A DNA stretch of 64,000 bases from Methanocella paludicola SANAE. GTDB lineage: Archaea > Halobacteriota > Methanocellia > Methanocellales > Methanocellaceae. Positions 37,246-45,030 of this stretch are shown piece by piece. The notes beneath the pieces are model-generated. The model worked only from the letters and a program-made list of their open reading frames with translations, did not search any database and was not told the DNA's origin. Location of the stretch: positions 186,001 to 250,000 of the forward strand of contig NC_013665.1 in assembly GCF_000011005.1 (NCBI RefSeq). The letters are read 5' to 3'. The translations under genes and the position numbers were made by a program. The first letter of the stretch is position 1, and every line of letters begins with the position of its first letter.

Positions 37246-38013
37246 CTACTGCATGACCATGTCGGACATCGAGTAGAGACCGGGCTTCTGCGAGACGAGC
37301 CACCTGGCGGCCTTGACGGCGCCCGACGCGAACGCGCTCCGGGAGTGGGCCTGGTGCTTTATCTCAATGCGCTCGCCCTCACAGGCGAAAAGCACGGTGT
37401 GGTCGCCCACGATGTCCCCGCCCCTGACGGCGTGGACGCCTATTTCCTTGCCCCTGAGGGCGACGCCCTCACGACCATATACCAGCGGGGGCTTCTCCTT
37501 CAGGGCGCCGGAAATGACCTCGGCGGCCTTTAAGGCCGTGCCGCTGGGGGCGTCCTTCTTCTTGTTGTGGTGCGCCTCGATGATCTCGATATCGCAGCCC
37601 TCGAGGTCTCTCGCCGCCTCGGCCAGCAATTTTAAGAACACCTGTACGCCGACAGAAAAGTTGGGGGAGATGATGGCGGCGACGTTCCCTTTAGCAATGG
37701 CGTCGGCCATCTCCTTCTTCTGGGCCTCGTCGAAGCCAGTGGTGCCGACGACCATGCGGACGCCATTCGCGGCCGCGGCCTTCACGTTGCCGACAGCTGC
37801 CGAGGGCGCCGTAAAATCGATGAGAACGTCGGGCTTTACGGCCTTTAAGACGCTATCGATGTCTTTGGCGCTGGAGACCTTGACGGGGCCGACCTGCTTT
37901 CCTGCCGAGAGGTCGAACCCTGCCACAAGCTCCATGTCGGGCTGGGCGAGGACGATGTCAGAGACCATCGTCCCCATCCTGCCGTTTATGCCCGCTATTG
38001 CTACCCTCACCAT
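37246..38013 (-). CDS. dapB: 4-hydroxy-tetrahydrodipicolinate reductase
   Basis: Second committed step of the diaminopimelate route to lysine: NAD(P)H-dependent reduction of the DapA product. The 255-residue protein has the N-terminal VAIAGINGRMGTMV nucleotide motif, VLIDFTAPSAA, VVGTTGF, the catalytic EAHHNKKKDAPSGTA block and the C-terminal HQAHSRSAFASGAVKAARWL. ATG 38013 is the start, 17 bp after dapA. With dapA upstream and asd downstream, three consecutive lysine-branch enzymes are clustered. Confidence 0.96.
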   Translation of the reverse strand: MVRVAIAGINGRMGTMVSDIVLAQPDMELVAGFDLSAGKQVGPVKVSSAKDIDSVLKAVKPDVLIDFTAPSAAVGNVKAAAANGVRMVVGTTGFDEAQKKEMADAIAKGNVAAIISPNFSVGVQVFLKLLAEAARDLEGCDIEIIEAHHNKKKDAPSGTALKAAEVISGALKEKPPLVYGREGVALRGKEIGVHAVRGGDIVGDHTVLFACEGERIEIKHQAHSRSAFASGAVKAARWLVSQKPGLYSMSDMVMQ

Positions 38014-38030
38014 TCGCTCACCCTTGATCG

Positions 38031-38966
38031 TTATTTCTTCGCCCGGGCCTTCACGGCCACCTTCTTCTTCACGGCGCCCAGCGCCTCCAGCATTGCCTGG
38101 AGCTTCTTCTGGTTCTCTGGCGCCATGGTGGTCAGGGGAGCCCTGAGCGGCCCCGCGGCCAGGCCCATCATGTTCGCAGCGGCCTTGACGGGTATAGGGT
38201 TGGTCTCGATGAACAGGCCCCGCATGATCGGCGCAAGCTTATAGTAGACGTCCAGCGCCTTCTTCTGATCGCCCTTCAGGTAGTAGGCGACCATCTGGCT
38301 GACCTCCTTAGGGAGCACGTTCGCCGCCACGGAGACGACGCCCTTGCCTCCGTAGGACATGATCGGTATGGTCAGGTTGTCGTCGCCCGAGAGCACGGTG
38401 AAGCCCTTTTTGTAGCCCCTCGTGAGCTCGATGATCTCGGCGGTCTGCGCCGGGCTGCCGCTGGCCTCTTTTATCCCGACGATGTTGTCGATCTTCGCCA
38501 GCTCGGCCACGATGGACGGCTTCATGTTGATGCCCGTCCTGGACGGCACGTTGTAGAGAATGATAGGGATATCGACATTTTCGGCGACGGTGCGGTAATG
38601 AAGTAGCTGACCGGCGTCGCCGGGCTTGTTGTAGTAGGGGGTGATGAGCATAGCGGCGGTGGCGCCCGAGTCCATCGCGTACCGGGTGAGCTCGACCGCT
38701 TCCCGGGTGTTATTAGAACCAGAACCGCCGATGACCGGCACACGGCCATTGGCTTGATCCACAGCCGTTTCTAAAAGCCGCTTTTGCTCGTCGAAGCTGA
38801 GGGTGGCCGCCTCGCCCGTGCAGCCGCACGGCACGATGCCCGAAACGCCGCCCTCGATGACGTAGTCAATGTTATTCCTGAAGCCCGCGATGTCTATCTC
38901 GCCATTTTTCTTGAAAGGAGTGATCAGGGCAGGGTAAACGCCCTTTAACTCACCCTTGAGCTTCAT
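38031..38966 (-). CDS. dapA: 4-hydroxy-tetrahydrodipicolinate synthase
   Basis: Condenses pyruvate with aspartate semialdehyde. The 311-residue TIM-barrel protein shows GVYPALITPFKKNG, GCTGEAATLS, the Tyr of YNVPSRTGINM and the Schiff-base Lys in VGIKEASG (about residue 163). The last residues form an unusual basic extension (KKKVAVKARAKK) beyond the normal end. The ATG at 38966 overlaps the eS17 stop by one base (TAATG), coupling an amino-acid enzyme to a ribosomal protein. DapA is normally the lysine-inhibited step; the inhibitor site residues were not examined. Confidence 0.96.
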   Translation of the reverse strand: MKLKGELKGVYPALITPFKKNGEIDIAGFRNNIDYVIEGGVSGIVPCGCTGEAATLSFDEQKRLLETAVDQANGRVPVIGGSGSNNTREAVELTRYAMDSGATAAMLITPYYNKPGDAGQLLHYRTVAENVDIPIILYNVPSRTGINMKPSIVAELAKIDNIVGIKEASGSPAQTAEIIELTRGYKKGFTVLSGDDNLTIPIMSYGGKGVVSVAANVLPKEVSQMVAYYLKGDQKKALDVYYKLAPIMRGLFIETNPIPVKAAANMMGLAAGPLRAPLTTMAPENQKKLQAMLEALGAVKKKVAVKARAKK

Positions 38967-39163
38967 TATTTCCTCCTGCCCTTGGAGCTGACTTTCCTCG
39001 TAACGTAGCCGGCTACTCGGTTCCGGAGCGTTTTGCTGTCGACGCCCGTGAGCTTCTCGACCTGGGCCTTGTTCGCGTTAAAGTCCGTGGTGAACTCGTC
39101 CGGGTGCTGCCTTAGCAGCGCGTGGCCGGTGCTCTTGATATTAGTCTGCTTTATACTTCCCAA
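38966..39163 (-). CDS. rps17e: Ribosomal protein eS17
   Basis: Small-subunit ribosomal protein shared by archaea and eukaryotes, 65 residues: MGSIKQTNIKSTGHALL, FTTDFNANKAQVEKL and SKTLRNRVAGYVTR are characteristic. The start codon is TTG at 39163, backed by a strong GGAGG (39171-39175) seven bases away; no nearby ATG fits. It heads the lysine-biosynthesis operon, with its stop overlapping the dapA ATG. This placement next to dapA is known in several euryarchaea (family knowledge, not verified here). Confidence 0.93.
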   Translation of the reverse strand: MGSIKQTNIKSTGHALLRQHPDEFTTDFNANKAQVEKLTGVDSKTLRNRVAGYVTRKVSSKGRRK

Positions 39164-39449
39164 CGTTCAACCTCCTTTATGGTTTATGCCCTGCATTCCA
39201 TGATGAGAGCATACGTGAGTGTCAATATTGAAGTCAAATATGCGCTCATGGTATTTAACTATGTTTTTTTTGCCTGGAGTGCTCGGGCGTCGTGATTTAG
39301 CGTCTTGCCTGCATTTATAGCTTTGCACGCGTGTATGGCCACACCCGGCATCCCGATATTACACTTTTGTTTGGCATATTACGCCCTGCTATACAACTAA
39401 TGAGCAGATAAATACTTTAATATAAAACCCTGAAAAGGAATAGTTATAT

Positions 39450-40418
39450 ATGGGATACGGTTCATCGAGTAGCACGGGTGCTATCACGAGCTTGCTGAGC
39501 CTTGAAAAGCCGGAGATGAGGGATAAGCCCTTGAAAGTGGCGGTCATCATACCCACGATGAACGAGCCCGCCATCAGCAAAGTGGTAGACGATGCCAGGC
39601 AGGCGCTCAGGCACTTCGACACGGAGGTCATCGTCGTGGATAAGTCCCTGGACGATACCCCGAGGAAGGCAAAAAAGGCCGGCGCAATCGTCGTCACCCA
39701 GAAGGAATCGGGCTACGGTAACGCCTACATGGTAGGCTTCAGCTCCGTGGGGCCCGATGTCGACGTCGTCGTCATGATGGACGGCGACAACACGTACGAC
39801 GCGTACGAGATACCCATGCTCATCGACCCCATCGTGAACGGCCCCACGGACGTGTGCCTGGGCAACCGGTTCGCCCGGATGGAGCCGGGCGCCATGAACG
39901 CCCGCAACCGCTTCGGCAACCGGATGATCACCGGGGTCATCAACGGCCTTTATGGCCTAAAGCTGAAGGACTCCCAGACCGGGTTCCGGGCTCTACGGAA
40001 GAGCGCGCTCGACACCCTGGACCTGGACGAGGACGGCATGCCCTTCGCCAGCGAGATGATCATCGACGCCCGCAAGAAGTCCATGCGCATCGCTGAGGTG
40101 CCCATATCGTACCGCCAGCGCATCGGCGAGGCGAAGCTCAAGGCCTACAAGGACGGCTCGCTCATTTTAAGCCTCATCATCCGCATGGTGAGGGACTATA
40201 ACCCGTTCGCCATTTTTCTCACCATCGGCTCGCTATTCATACTCGGGTCCCTGCTGTCGGGCGGCTACGTCGTATACGAGTGGCTCATGAACGGGGTCAT
40301 TACCCACCTCGCGCTCACGATCCTGTCCGCCATGCTGTTCATGGGCGGCATCCAGGTGATATCCTTCGGGCTGCTGGCAGACATCATAACCAGCGCGCTT
40401 CGTGCGGCGAAGCGCTAG
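39450..40418 (+). CDS. Dolichol-phosphate-mannose synthase-like GT2 with two C-terminal helices
   Basis: A 322-residue membrane-associated family 2 glycosyltransferase, of the type that charges a polyprenyl phosphate with a sugar for N-glycosylation or surface polymers. The GT-A domain includes VAVIIPTMNE, the DXD motif in VMMDGDNTYDAYE, and NGLYGLKLKDSQTGFRAL with acceptor-site residues. Two C-terminal helices (about 252-275 and 285-310) anchor it. It is followed at seven bases by a GT4 gene and then another GT2, suggesting a short glycan-assembly unit just before the peptide cluster. A TATA-like ACTTTAATATAAAA lies about 30 bp upstream. Confidence 0.88.
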   Translation: MGYGSSSSTGAITSLLSLEKPEMRDKPLKVAVIIPTMNEPAISKVVDDARQALRHFDTEVIVVDKSLDDTPRKAKKAGAIVVTQKESGYGNAYMVGFSSVGPDVDVVVMMDGDNTYDAYEIPMLIDPIVNGPTDVCLGNRFARMEPGAMNARNRFGNRMITGVINGLYGLKLKDSQTGFRALRKSALDTLDLDEDGMPFASEMIIDARKKSMRIAEVPISYRQRIGEAKLKAYKDGSLILSLIIRMVRDYNPFAIFLTIGSLFILGSLLSGGYVVYEWLMNGVITHLALTILSAMLFMGGIQVISFGLLADIITSALRAAKR

Positions 40419-40424
40419 ATACGC

Positions 40425-41552
40425 ATGAAGATCGCTTTTGTCTCCGACGTGATCTATCCCTATATCAAGGGCGGTGCCGAGAAGCGCTTTTACGAGTTCG
40501 CCCTCCGCCTCTCGAAGGCGCATGAGGTGCACATCTACGGCATTAAATGGTGGGACGGCCCCCCGGTGCTCGTCAAGGACGGCATCACATACCACGGGGT
40601 CTGCAGGCCCAGGACGCTTTACTCTGCAGAGGGCCGCCGTTCCATCGTGGAGGCGCTGGCGTTCGGGCTGGCCCTCATGTGGCCCCTCCTGAAAGAAAAA
40701 TTCGACATCATCGACTGCAACCAGCACCCCTACTTCTCCATCTTTACCTGTAAGCTGGCCACAATGCTCAGGGGAGGCAGATTTTACGTCACCTGGCACG
40801 AGGCCTGGGGCGACTACTGGTACGAGTACATGGGCTGGATCGGGTTTTTCGGGAAGCTCATCGAGAAGGTCACGGCGCGGCTTGCGGGGCGCATCATCGC
40901 CGTCTCCGAAGGCACGGCCGCAGGCTTAGAGCGCCTGGGCGTTAAAAAGGAGCGCATCATCATCCTGCCTAACGGCATTTCCACCGCCGCCATCGGGGGC
41001 GCCCCTACGGGAGGCGAGGGGGCCGACGTCATGTTCGCGGGGAGGCTCATCCGGGACAAGCACGTGGACGTCCTGCTCAGGGCGTGTGCCGAAGCGTCCC
41101 GAAAAATGCCGCTAAGCGTGCTCATCATCGGCGACGGGCCGGAGAAGGGGTCGCTGGAGGCGCTGGCGGCCGGGCTGCCGCTGAAAGTGAAGTTCGCGGG
41201 CGCAGTGGACGAAATGGCCCTGTACTCTTCCCTCAAGTCGTCCCGCGTGTTCGTCCTCCCCTCCACCCGGGAGGGGTTCAGCATCACCACGCTGGAGGCG
41301 CTGGCCTGCGGCGTGCCCGTAATAACCGTATCCGGCGAAAAAAACTCTGCCAGGGAGCTCGTCGTGGACGGCGTTACCGGGCGAGTGGTGGGCCTGGGGG
41401 AAAAGGAGCTGAGCGATGCAGTCCTTGACGTCCTCGGGGACGAGGCCCGGCGAAAGCGGATGGCCGCCGAGTGCGCCCCTGCAGCTCGCAAATACGACTG
41501 GGACGGGCTTAGCGAGCTGCTGCTCGAGTGCTACGCAAAACAGACAAATTAA
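40425..41552 (+). CDS. Family 4 (GT-B) glycosyltransferase
   Basis: A 375-residue retaining glycosyltransferase of the GT4 type. The N-terminal Rossmann half begins KIAFVSDVIYPYIKGGAEKR. The nucleotide-sugar half has VMFAGRLIRDKHVDVLLRA and the EX7E-type segment PSTREGFSITTLEALACGVPVI with both glutamates. The donor and acceptor cannot be predicted. No membrane helices are present. ATG 40425 lies seven bases after the preceding GT2 gene, and the following GT2 begins 40 bp after its stop, so the three are likely one operon. Confidence 0.9.
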   Translation: MKIAFVSDVIYPYIKGGAEKRFYEFALRLSKAHEVHIYGIKWWDGPPVLVKDGITYHGVCRPRTLYSAEGRRSIVEALAFGLALMWPLLKEKFDIIDCNQHPYFSIFTCKLATMLRGGRFYVTWHEAWGDYWYEYMGWIGFFGKLIEKVTARLAGRIIAVSEGTAAGLERLGVKKERIIILPNGISTAAIGGAPTGGEGADVMFAGRLIRDKHVDVLLRACAEASRKMPLSVLIIGDGPEKGSLEALAAGLPLKVKFAGAVDEMALYSSLKSSRVFVLPSTREGFSITTLEALACGVPVITVSGEKNSARELVVDGVTGRVVGLGEKELSDAVLDVLGDEARRKRMAAECAPAARKYDWDGLSELLLECYAKQTN

Positions 41553-41592
41553 TATACTTCTTTTTGGAATTGTAGTTGCCAGAGGTGCCCAG

Positions 41593-42285
41593 TTGATCAG
41601 CGTCATCGTCCCCGCCTACAACGAGGAAAAGCGCATAGAGCAGACCCTCCGGGACTATAGCGAGGGCCTGAAGGCCTCGGGCAGGGACTTCGAGCTGCTC
41701 ATCGTCTGCGACGGGAACGACCGGACCGCAGAGCTGGCGAAGCCCTACGGGAAGGTGCTCGAGTTCGGCCACCGCCTGGGAAAGGGCGGCGGCGTGCTGG
41801 AGGGCTTCAAGGCCGCCCGCGGCGAGGTCGTGGGCTTCACCGACGCCGATAACTCGCTCAAGGTCGACCAGTTCTTGCGCCTGCTTGATGAAATGGACCG
41901 CACCGGCGCGGGATGCGTAATCGCAGACCGCAAGTCCAAAGAGTCCATGATCATGGAGAGCCAGTATCTTTTCCGCAGGTTCGCCAGCGAGGTCTTTAAC
42001 TTCATGCTGTCCCGGGCCATTTTCGGGCTTCGCATCCGCGACTCGCAGTGCGGCGGCAAGGTCTTTAAAAGGGAGTACATCGACCGGGTGGCGCCCTCCA
42101 TGGCCTGCAAGGGCTTCGAGTTCGACGTGGAGCTTCTGTGGAGGCTGAAGAACGCCGGATGCGACATCAAAGAGGTCCCCGTGGTCTGGAAGGACGACAA
42201 GGCGAGCACTTTTAGCTTCAAGTACGTGCCCTCGATGTTCTTTAATTTGATGAAGGTAAGGCTCGGGCTTTATAAAAAGGCTTGA
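41593..42285 (+). CDS. Family 2 glycosyltransferase, TTG start
   Basis: A 230-residue GT2 enzyme. It begins ISVIVPAYNEEKRIEQTLRDY, has a DXD-like motif in VVGFTDADNSLK and a GLRIRDSQCGGKVFKRE acceptor segment, in which the shortened helix set resembles DPM-like enzymes without membrane anchor. The frame is open upstream into the preceding gene. The best start is TTG 41593, because AGAGGTG (41581-41587) sits at correct spacing and the chain then opens directly with the first beta strand. It ends 100 bp before the peptide cluster's presumed first message. Confidence 0.85.
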   Translation: MISVIVPAYNEEKRIEQTLRDYSEGLKASGRDFELLIVCDGNDRTAELAKPYGKVLEFGHRLGKGGGVLEGFKAARGEVVGFTDADNSLKVDQFLRLLDEMDRTGAGCVIADRKSKESMIMESQYLFRRFASEVFNFMLSRAIFGLRIRDSQCGGKVFKREYIDRVAPSMACKGFEFDVELLWRLKNAGCDIKEVPVVWKDDKASTFSFKYVPSMFFNLMKVRLGLYKKA

Positions 42286-42423
42286 ACAGGCTACAATAAG
42301 TTTAATTACGATGTAAGTCCACCGTCATACGGTTGAGGTTGAGCGGTGGGAAATTTTTGAACATTTCGTGCATAGCGAAATTGTAAAAGGCTACATGGGG
42401 AGGTATCGTTATAGTATTCGTAA

Positions 42424-43256
42424 ATGGTGAAAAGGCCTCGAAGCTGATCGTCCAGCTAGCTCCGACGGGAATGGTTCCGACGCGCAAGGACTCACCCTAT
42501 GTTCCCCTCACCCCTGAAGAGATCGCCGAAGATACTTACAGGGCCTATAAGCTGGGCGTTTCTTCGGTCCACGTCCACGCCAGGGACGAGGCCGGTAACC
42601 CGACCTATAAGAAAGAGGTTTACGGCGAGATATTCTCGGCAATACGGAGGAAGTGCCCGGATATCATCATCTGCGCGTCCACCAGCGGGAGGTCAGACCG
42701 TAGCCTGGAGCACAGGGCCGAAGTCCTGGAGCTGAGGCCGGATATGGCGTCCCTGATGATGGGCACGGTGAACTTCATAAAGAACCCAAGCCCGAACTCC
42801 CAGGAGGACATCGTCGCCCTGGCGAAGAGGATGGAAGAGCATGGCGTGAAGCCGGAGCTGGAGGCTTTTGAACCGGGTTTCGTTAACGTGGCGAAGTACC
42901 TGGCATCAAAGGGCCACCTGCGCCCGCCATTACACTTTAACCTTTTACTGGGCTCGCTGGGCAGCATGCCCGCTGAGGCCCGGGACCTCGTCTTTCTCGC
43001 CGGGTCGGTGCCGCCGGGCAGCACCTGGGCGGCTACTGGCATAGGCAGGTTCCAGCTCCAGGTGAACGTGGCGTCGATGCTCATGGGAGGCCACGTCAGG
43101 GTAGGCCTGGAGGACTCGCTTTATTATTCTTATCCTGAAAAGTCGCTGGCCACGAACGAGCAGCTCGTGGAGCGGGTAGCCCGCATCGCCCGTGAGCTGG
43201 GCAGGGAGATCGCCACTCCGGCGGAGGCCAGGGCGATCCTGGGCCTTGATCATTGA
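42424..43256 (+). CDS. Beta-keto acid cleavage enzyme (BKACE, DUF849), start disturbed by one base
   Basis: BKACE enzymes use a beta-keto acid and acetyl-CoA to give acetoacetate and a new acyl-CoA. The zinc-binding VHVHARD, GTVNF and GLEDSLYY (metal-ligand Glu) motifs are visible. The first ATG in frame (42471) gives 261 residues but discards the conserved segment KLIVQLAPTG. The frame is open back to 42387 without any ATG, GTG or TTG. ATG 42424 (MVK) joins the conserved frame only if the A-run at 42430-42433 had one more base; a -1 slip there would do the same. A GGGGAGGT lies at 42397-42404. It precedes the acyl-ligase gene and may supply acyl groups (inference). Confidence 0.75.
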
Positions 43257-43272
43257 TACTGGGGTGAAAACG

Positions 43273-45030
43273 ATGGCAGAGCTAACGTGTATCCATGAAC
43301 TTCTCCATGGCGGTCAGGATGGGAGGTCACACGCAATCGAGGCCCCCGGCAGGGCTCCTATTACTTACGATCAGCTGCGCATGCACATCTCCGGCATCGC
43401 CGGGGCGCTGTACGGCATGGGATACCGCCGGAACGACCGTATCGCCGTCGTGCTCCCTAACGGCCCCGACATGGCCATCGCCTTTCTCTCCGTGGCCTCG
43501 GGGTTCACCTGCGCTCCGCTCAACCCTCTCTATAGCCGGCCCGAGCTCGAGTTTTATCTTTCTAGCCTGGGGGCTAAGGCGCTAATAACGAATGGGGAGC
43601 CGTCGCCAGCCGAGGAGGCAGCCCGCGGCATGAACATACCCGTCATAAGCCTGAAGTCGCTGTACGAGGCGAAGCCCTTGGGCGCCTCTCAGGAATTTTC
43701 AGAGCCCGAAGATACCGCGCTGGTCCTGCACACGTCAGGCACGACGTCGAAGCCCAAGCGAGTGCCGCTCACGCAGGCCAACATATGCGCCTCCGCCTGT
43801 AACATCGCCGACTCGCTTCGCCTGGGCCCGGGAGACCGGTGCCTGAACGTAATGCCGCTCTTCCACATCCATGGCCTCATAGGGGCGCTCCTTTCCTCGG
43901 TCGCCGCCGGGGCTACGACAGTATGCGCGCAGGGATTCGTCGCCCCGGAGTTCATGGGGTGGCTGCGCGACCTCAAGCCCACCTGGTATACGGCCGTGCC
44001 GACCATCCACCAGAAGGTGCTGGAAATGGCAAAGAGCGACCCGGGCAAATATGACAGTTTACGATTCATACGTTCCGCGTCATCGGCGCTGCCCGTCCCC
44101 ATCATGCGTAGCCTGGAGGAGCGCTTCGGCGTCCCCGTGATAGAGGCGTACGGCATGACCGAGGCGTCCCACCAGATCGCAGTCAATCCGCTGCCACCGC
44201 TCTCACGTAAGCCCGGGAGCGTGGGGCTGCCGTGGGGCACGGAGGCGGCGATACTAGACGGGGCCGGTAACATGCTTACCGCCGGCGAGGCCGGAGAAGT
44301 CGCAATTCGCGGCCCGGGCGTGACCGCCGGGTACGAGAACAACCCTGATGCTAACGCCGCAGCGTTCCACGACGGATGGCTCAGGACCGGCGATAATGGT
44401 TATATTGATGCGAACGGCTACTTGCATCTCCTGGGGCGCCTGAAGGAGATCATCAACCGCGGGGGCGAGAAGGTCTCGCCTTTCGAGGTCGAGGAAGCCC
44501 TGCTTGCTCATCCCGCCGTAAAAGAGGCGGCCGTGTTCCCCGTCCCCGGCGGCCCCCTAGGCGAAGAGGTCGGTGCAGCGGTCGTTTCTAGCGATGGCGT
44601 CACCGCCGAAGCGCTCAAGGAATTCCTGATCCCCCGCATGGCATACTTCAAGGTGCCCTCCCGCATTGTCATCGTCGAGTCCCTACCGAAAGGCCCTACG
44701 GGCAAGGTCCAGAGGATCGGCATGGCCAGAAGGCTCGGGGTGTCGGTAGAGCGCGTGGCGGATCAGGCGCCGGTGAAGACCGCCCCGATGACCCGGACCG
44801 AGGCCGAGCTGGCAAGGATATGGTCCGAAGTGCTTCGCCGGGGAGACATCGGGGCGCTCGACAACTTCCTGGAGCTTGGCGGGGACTCGCTGCTCGCGAC
44901 CCAGGTAATGTCCCGCATACGCAGGTCATTCGACGTCGACGTTCCCATCGTGCGCATCATCGAGTCCGAGAACCTGTCCGGGCTGGGCCGTACGATCGAC
45001 AGGCTAAAAGGTGAGCGTCCCAATGGATGA
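43273..45030 (+). CDS. Acyl-adenylating enzyme fused to a carrier (PCP/ACP) domain; loading module
   Basis: Activates a carboxylic acid as adenylate and loads it onto its own phosphopantetheine arm. Of 585 residues, about 1-505 form an acyl-CoA-ligase-type ANL domain (LVLHTSGTTSKPKRVPLTQ, AYGMTEASHQ, GWLRTGDNGYID, PTGKVQR). About 510-580 is a carrier domain with LGGDSLL, Ser539 being the attachment site. The adenylation domain is closer to fatty-acid or oxalyl-CoA ligases than to amino-acid-activating domains, so an acyl starter is expected (inference). GGGGTGA lies five bases before ATG 43273. The stop overlaps the synthetase ATG by eight bases. Confidence 0.88.
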   Translation: MAELTCIHELLHGGQDGRSHAIEAPGRAPITYDQLRMHISGIAGALYGMGYRRNDRIAVVLPNGPDMAIAFLSVASGFTCAPLNPLYSRPELEFYLSSLGAKALITNGEPSPAEEAARGMNIPVISLKSLYEAKPLGASQEFSEPEDTALVLHTSGTTSKPKRVPLTQANICASACNIADSLRLGPGDRCLNVMPLFHIHGLIGALLSSVAAGATTVCAQGFVAPEFMGWLRDLKPTWYTAVPTIHQKVLEMAKSDPGKYDSLRFIRSASSALPVPIMRSLEERFGVPVIEAYGMTEASHQIAVNPLPPLSRKPGSVGLPWGTEAAILDGAGNMLTAGEAGEVAIRGPGVTAGYENNPDANAAAFHDGWLRTGDNGYIDANGYLHLLGRLKEIINRGGEKVSPFEVEEALLAHPAVKEAAVFPVPGGPLGEEVGAAVVSSDGVTAEALKEFLIPRMAYFKVPSRIVIVESLPKGPTGKVQRIGMARRLGVSVERVADQAPVKTAPMTRTEAELARIWSEVLRRGDIGALDNFLELGGDSLLATQVMSRIRRSFDVDVPIVRIIESENLSGLGRTIDRLKGERPNG

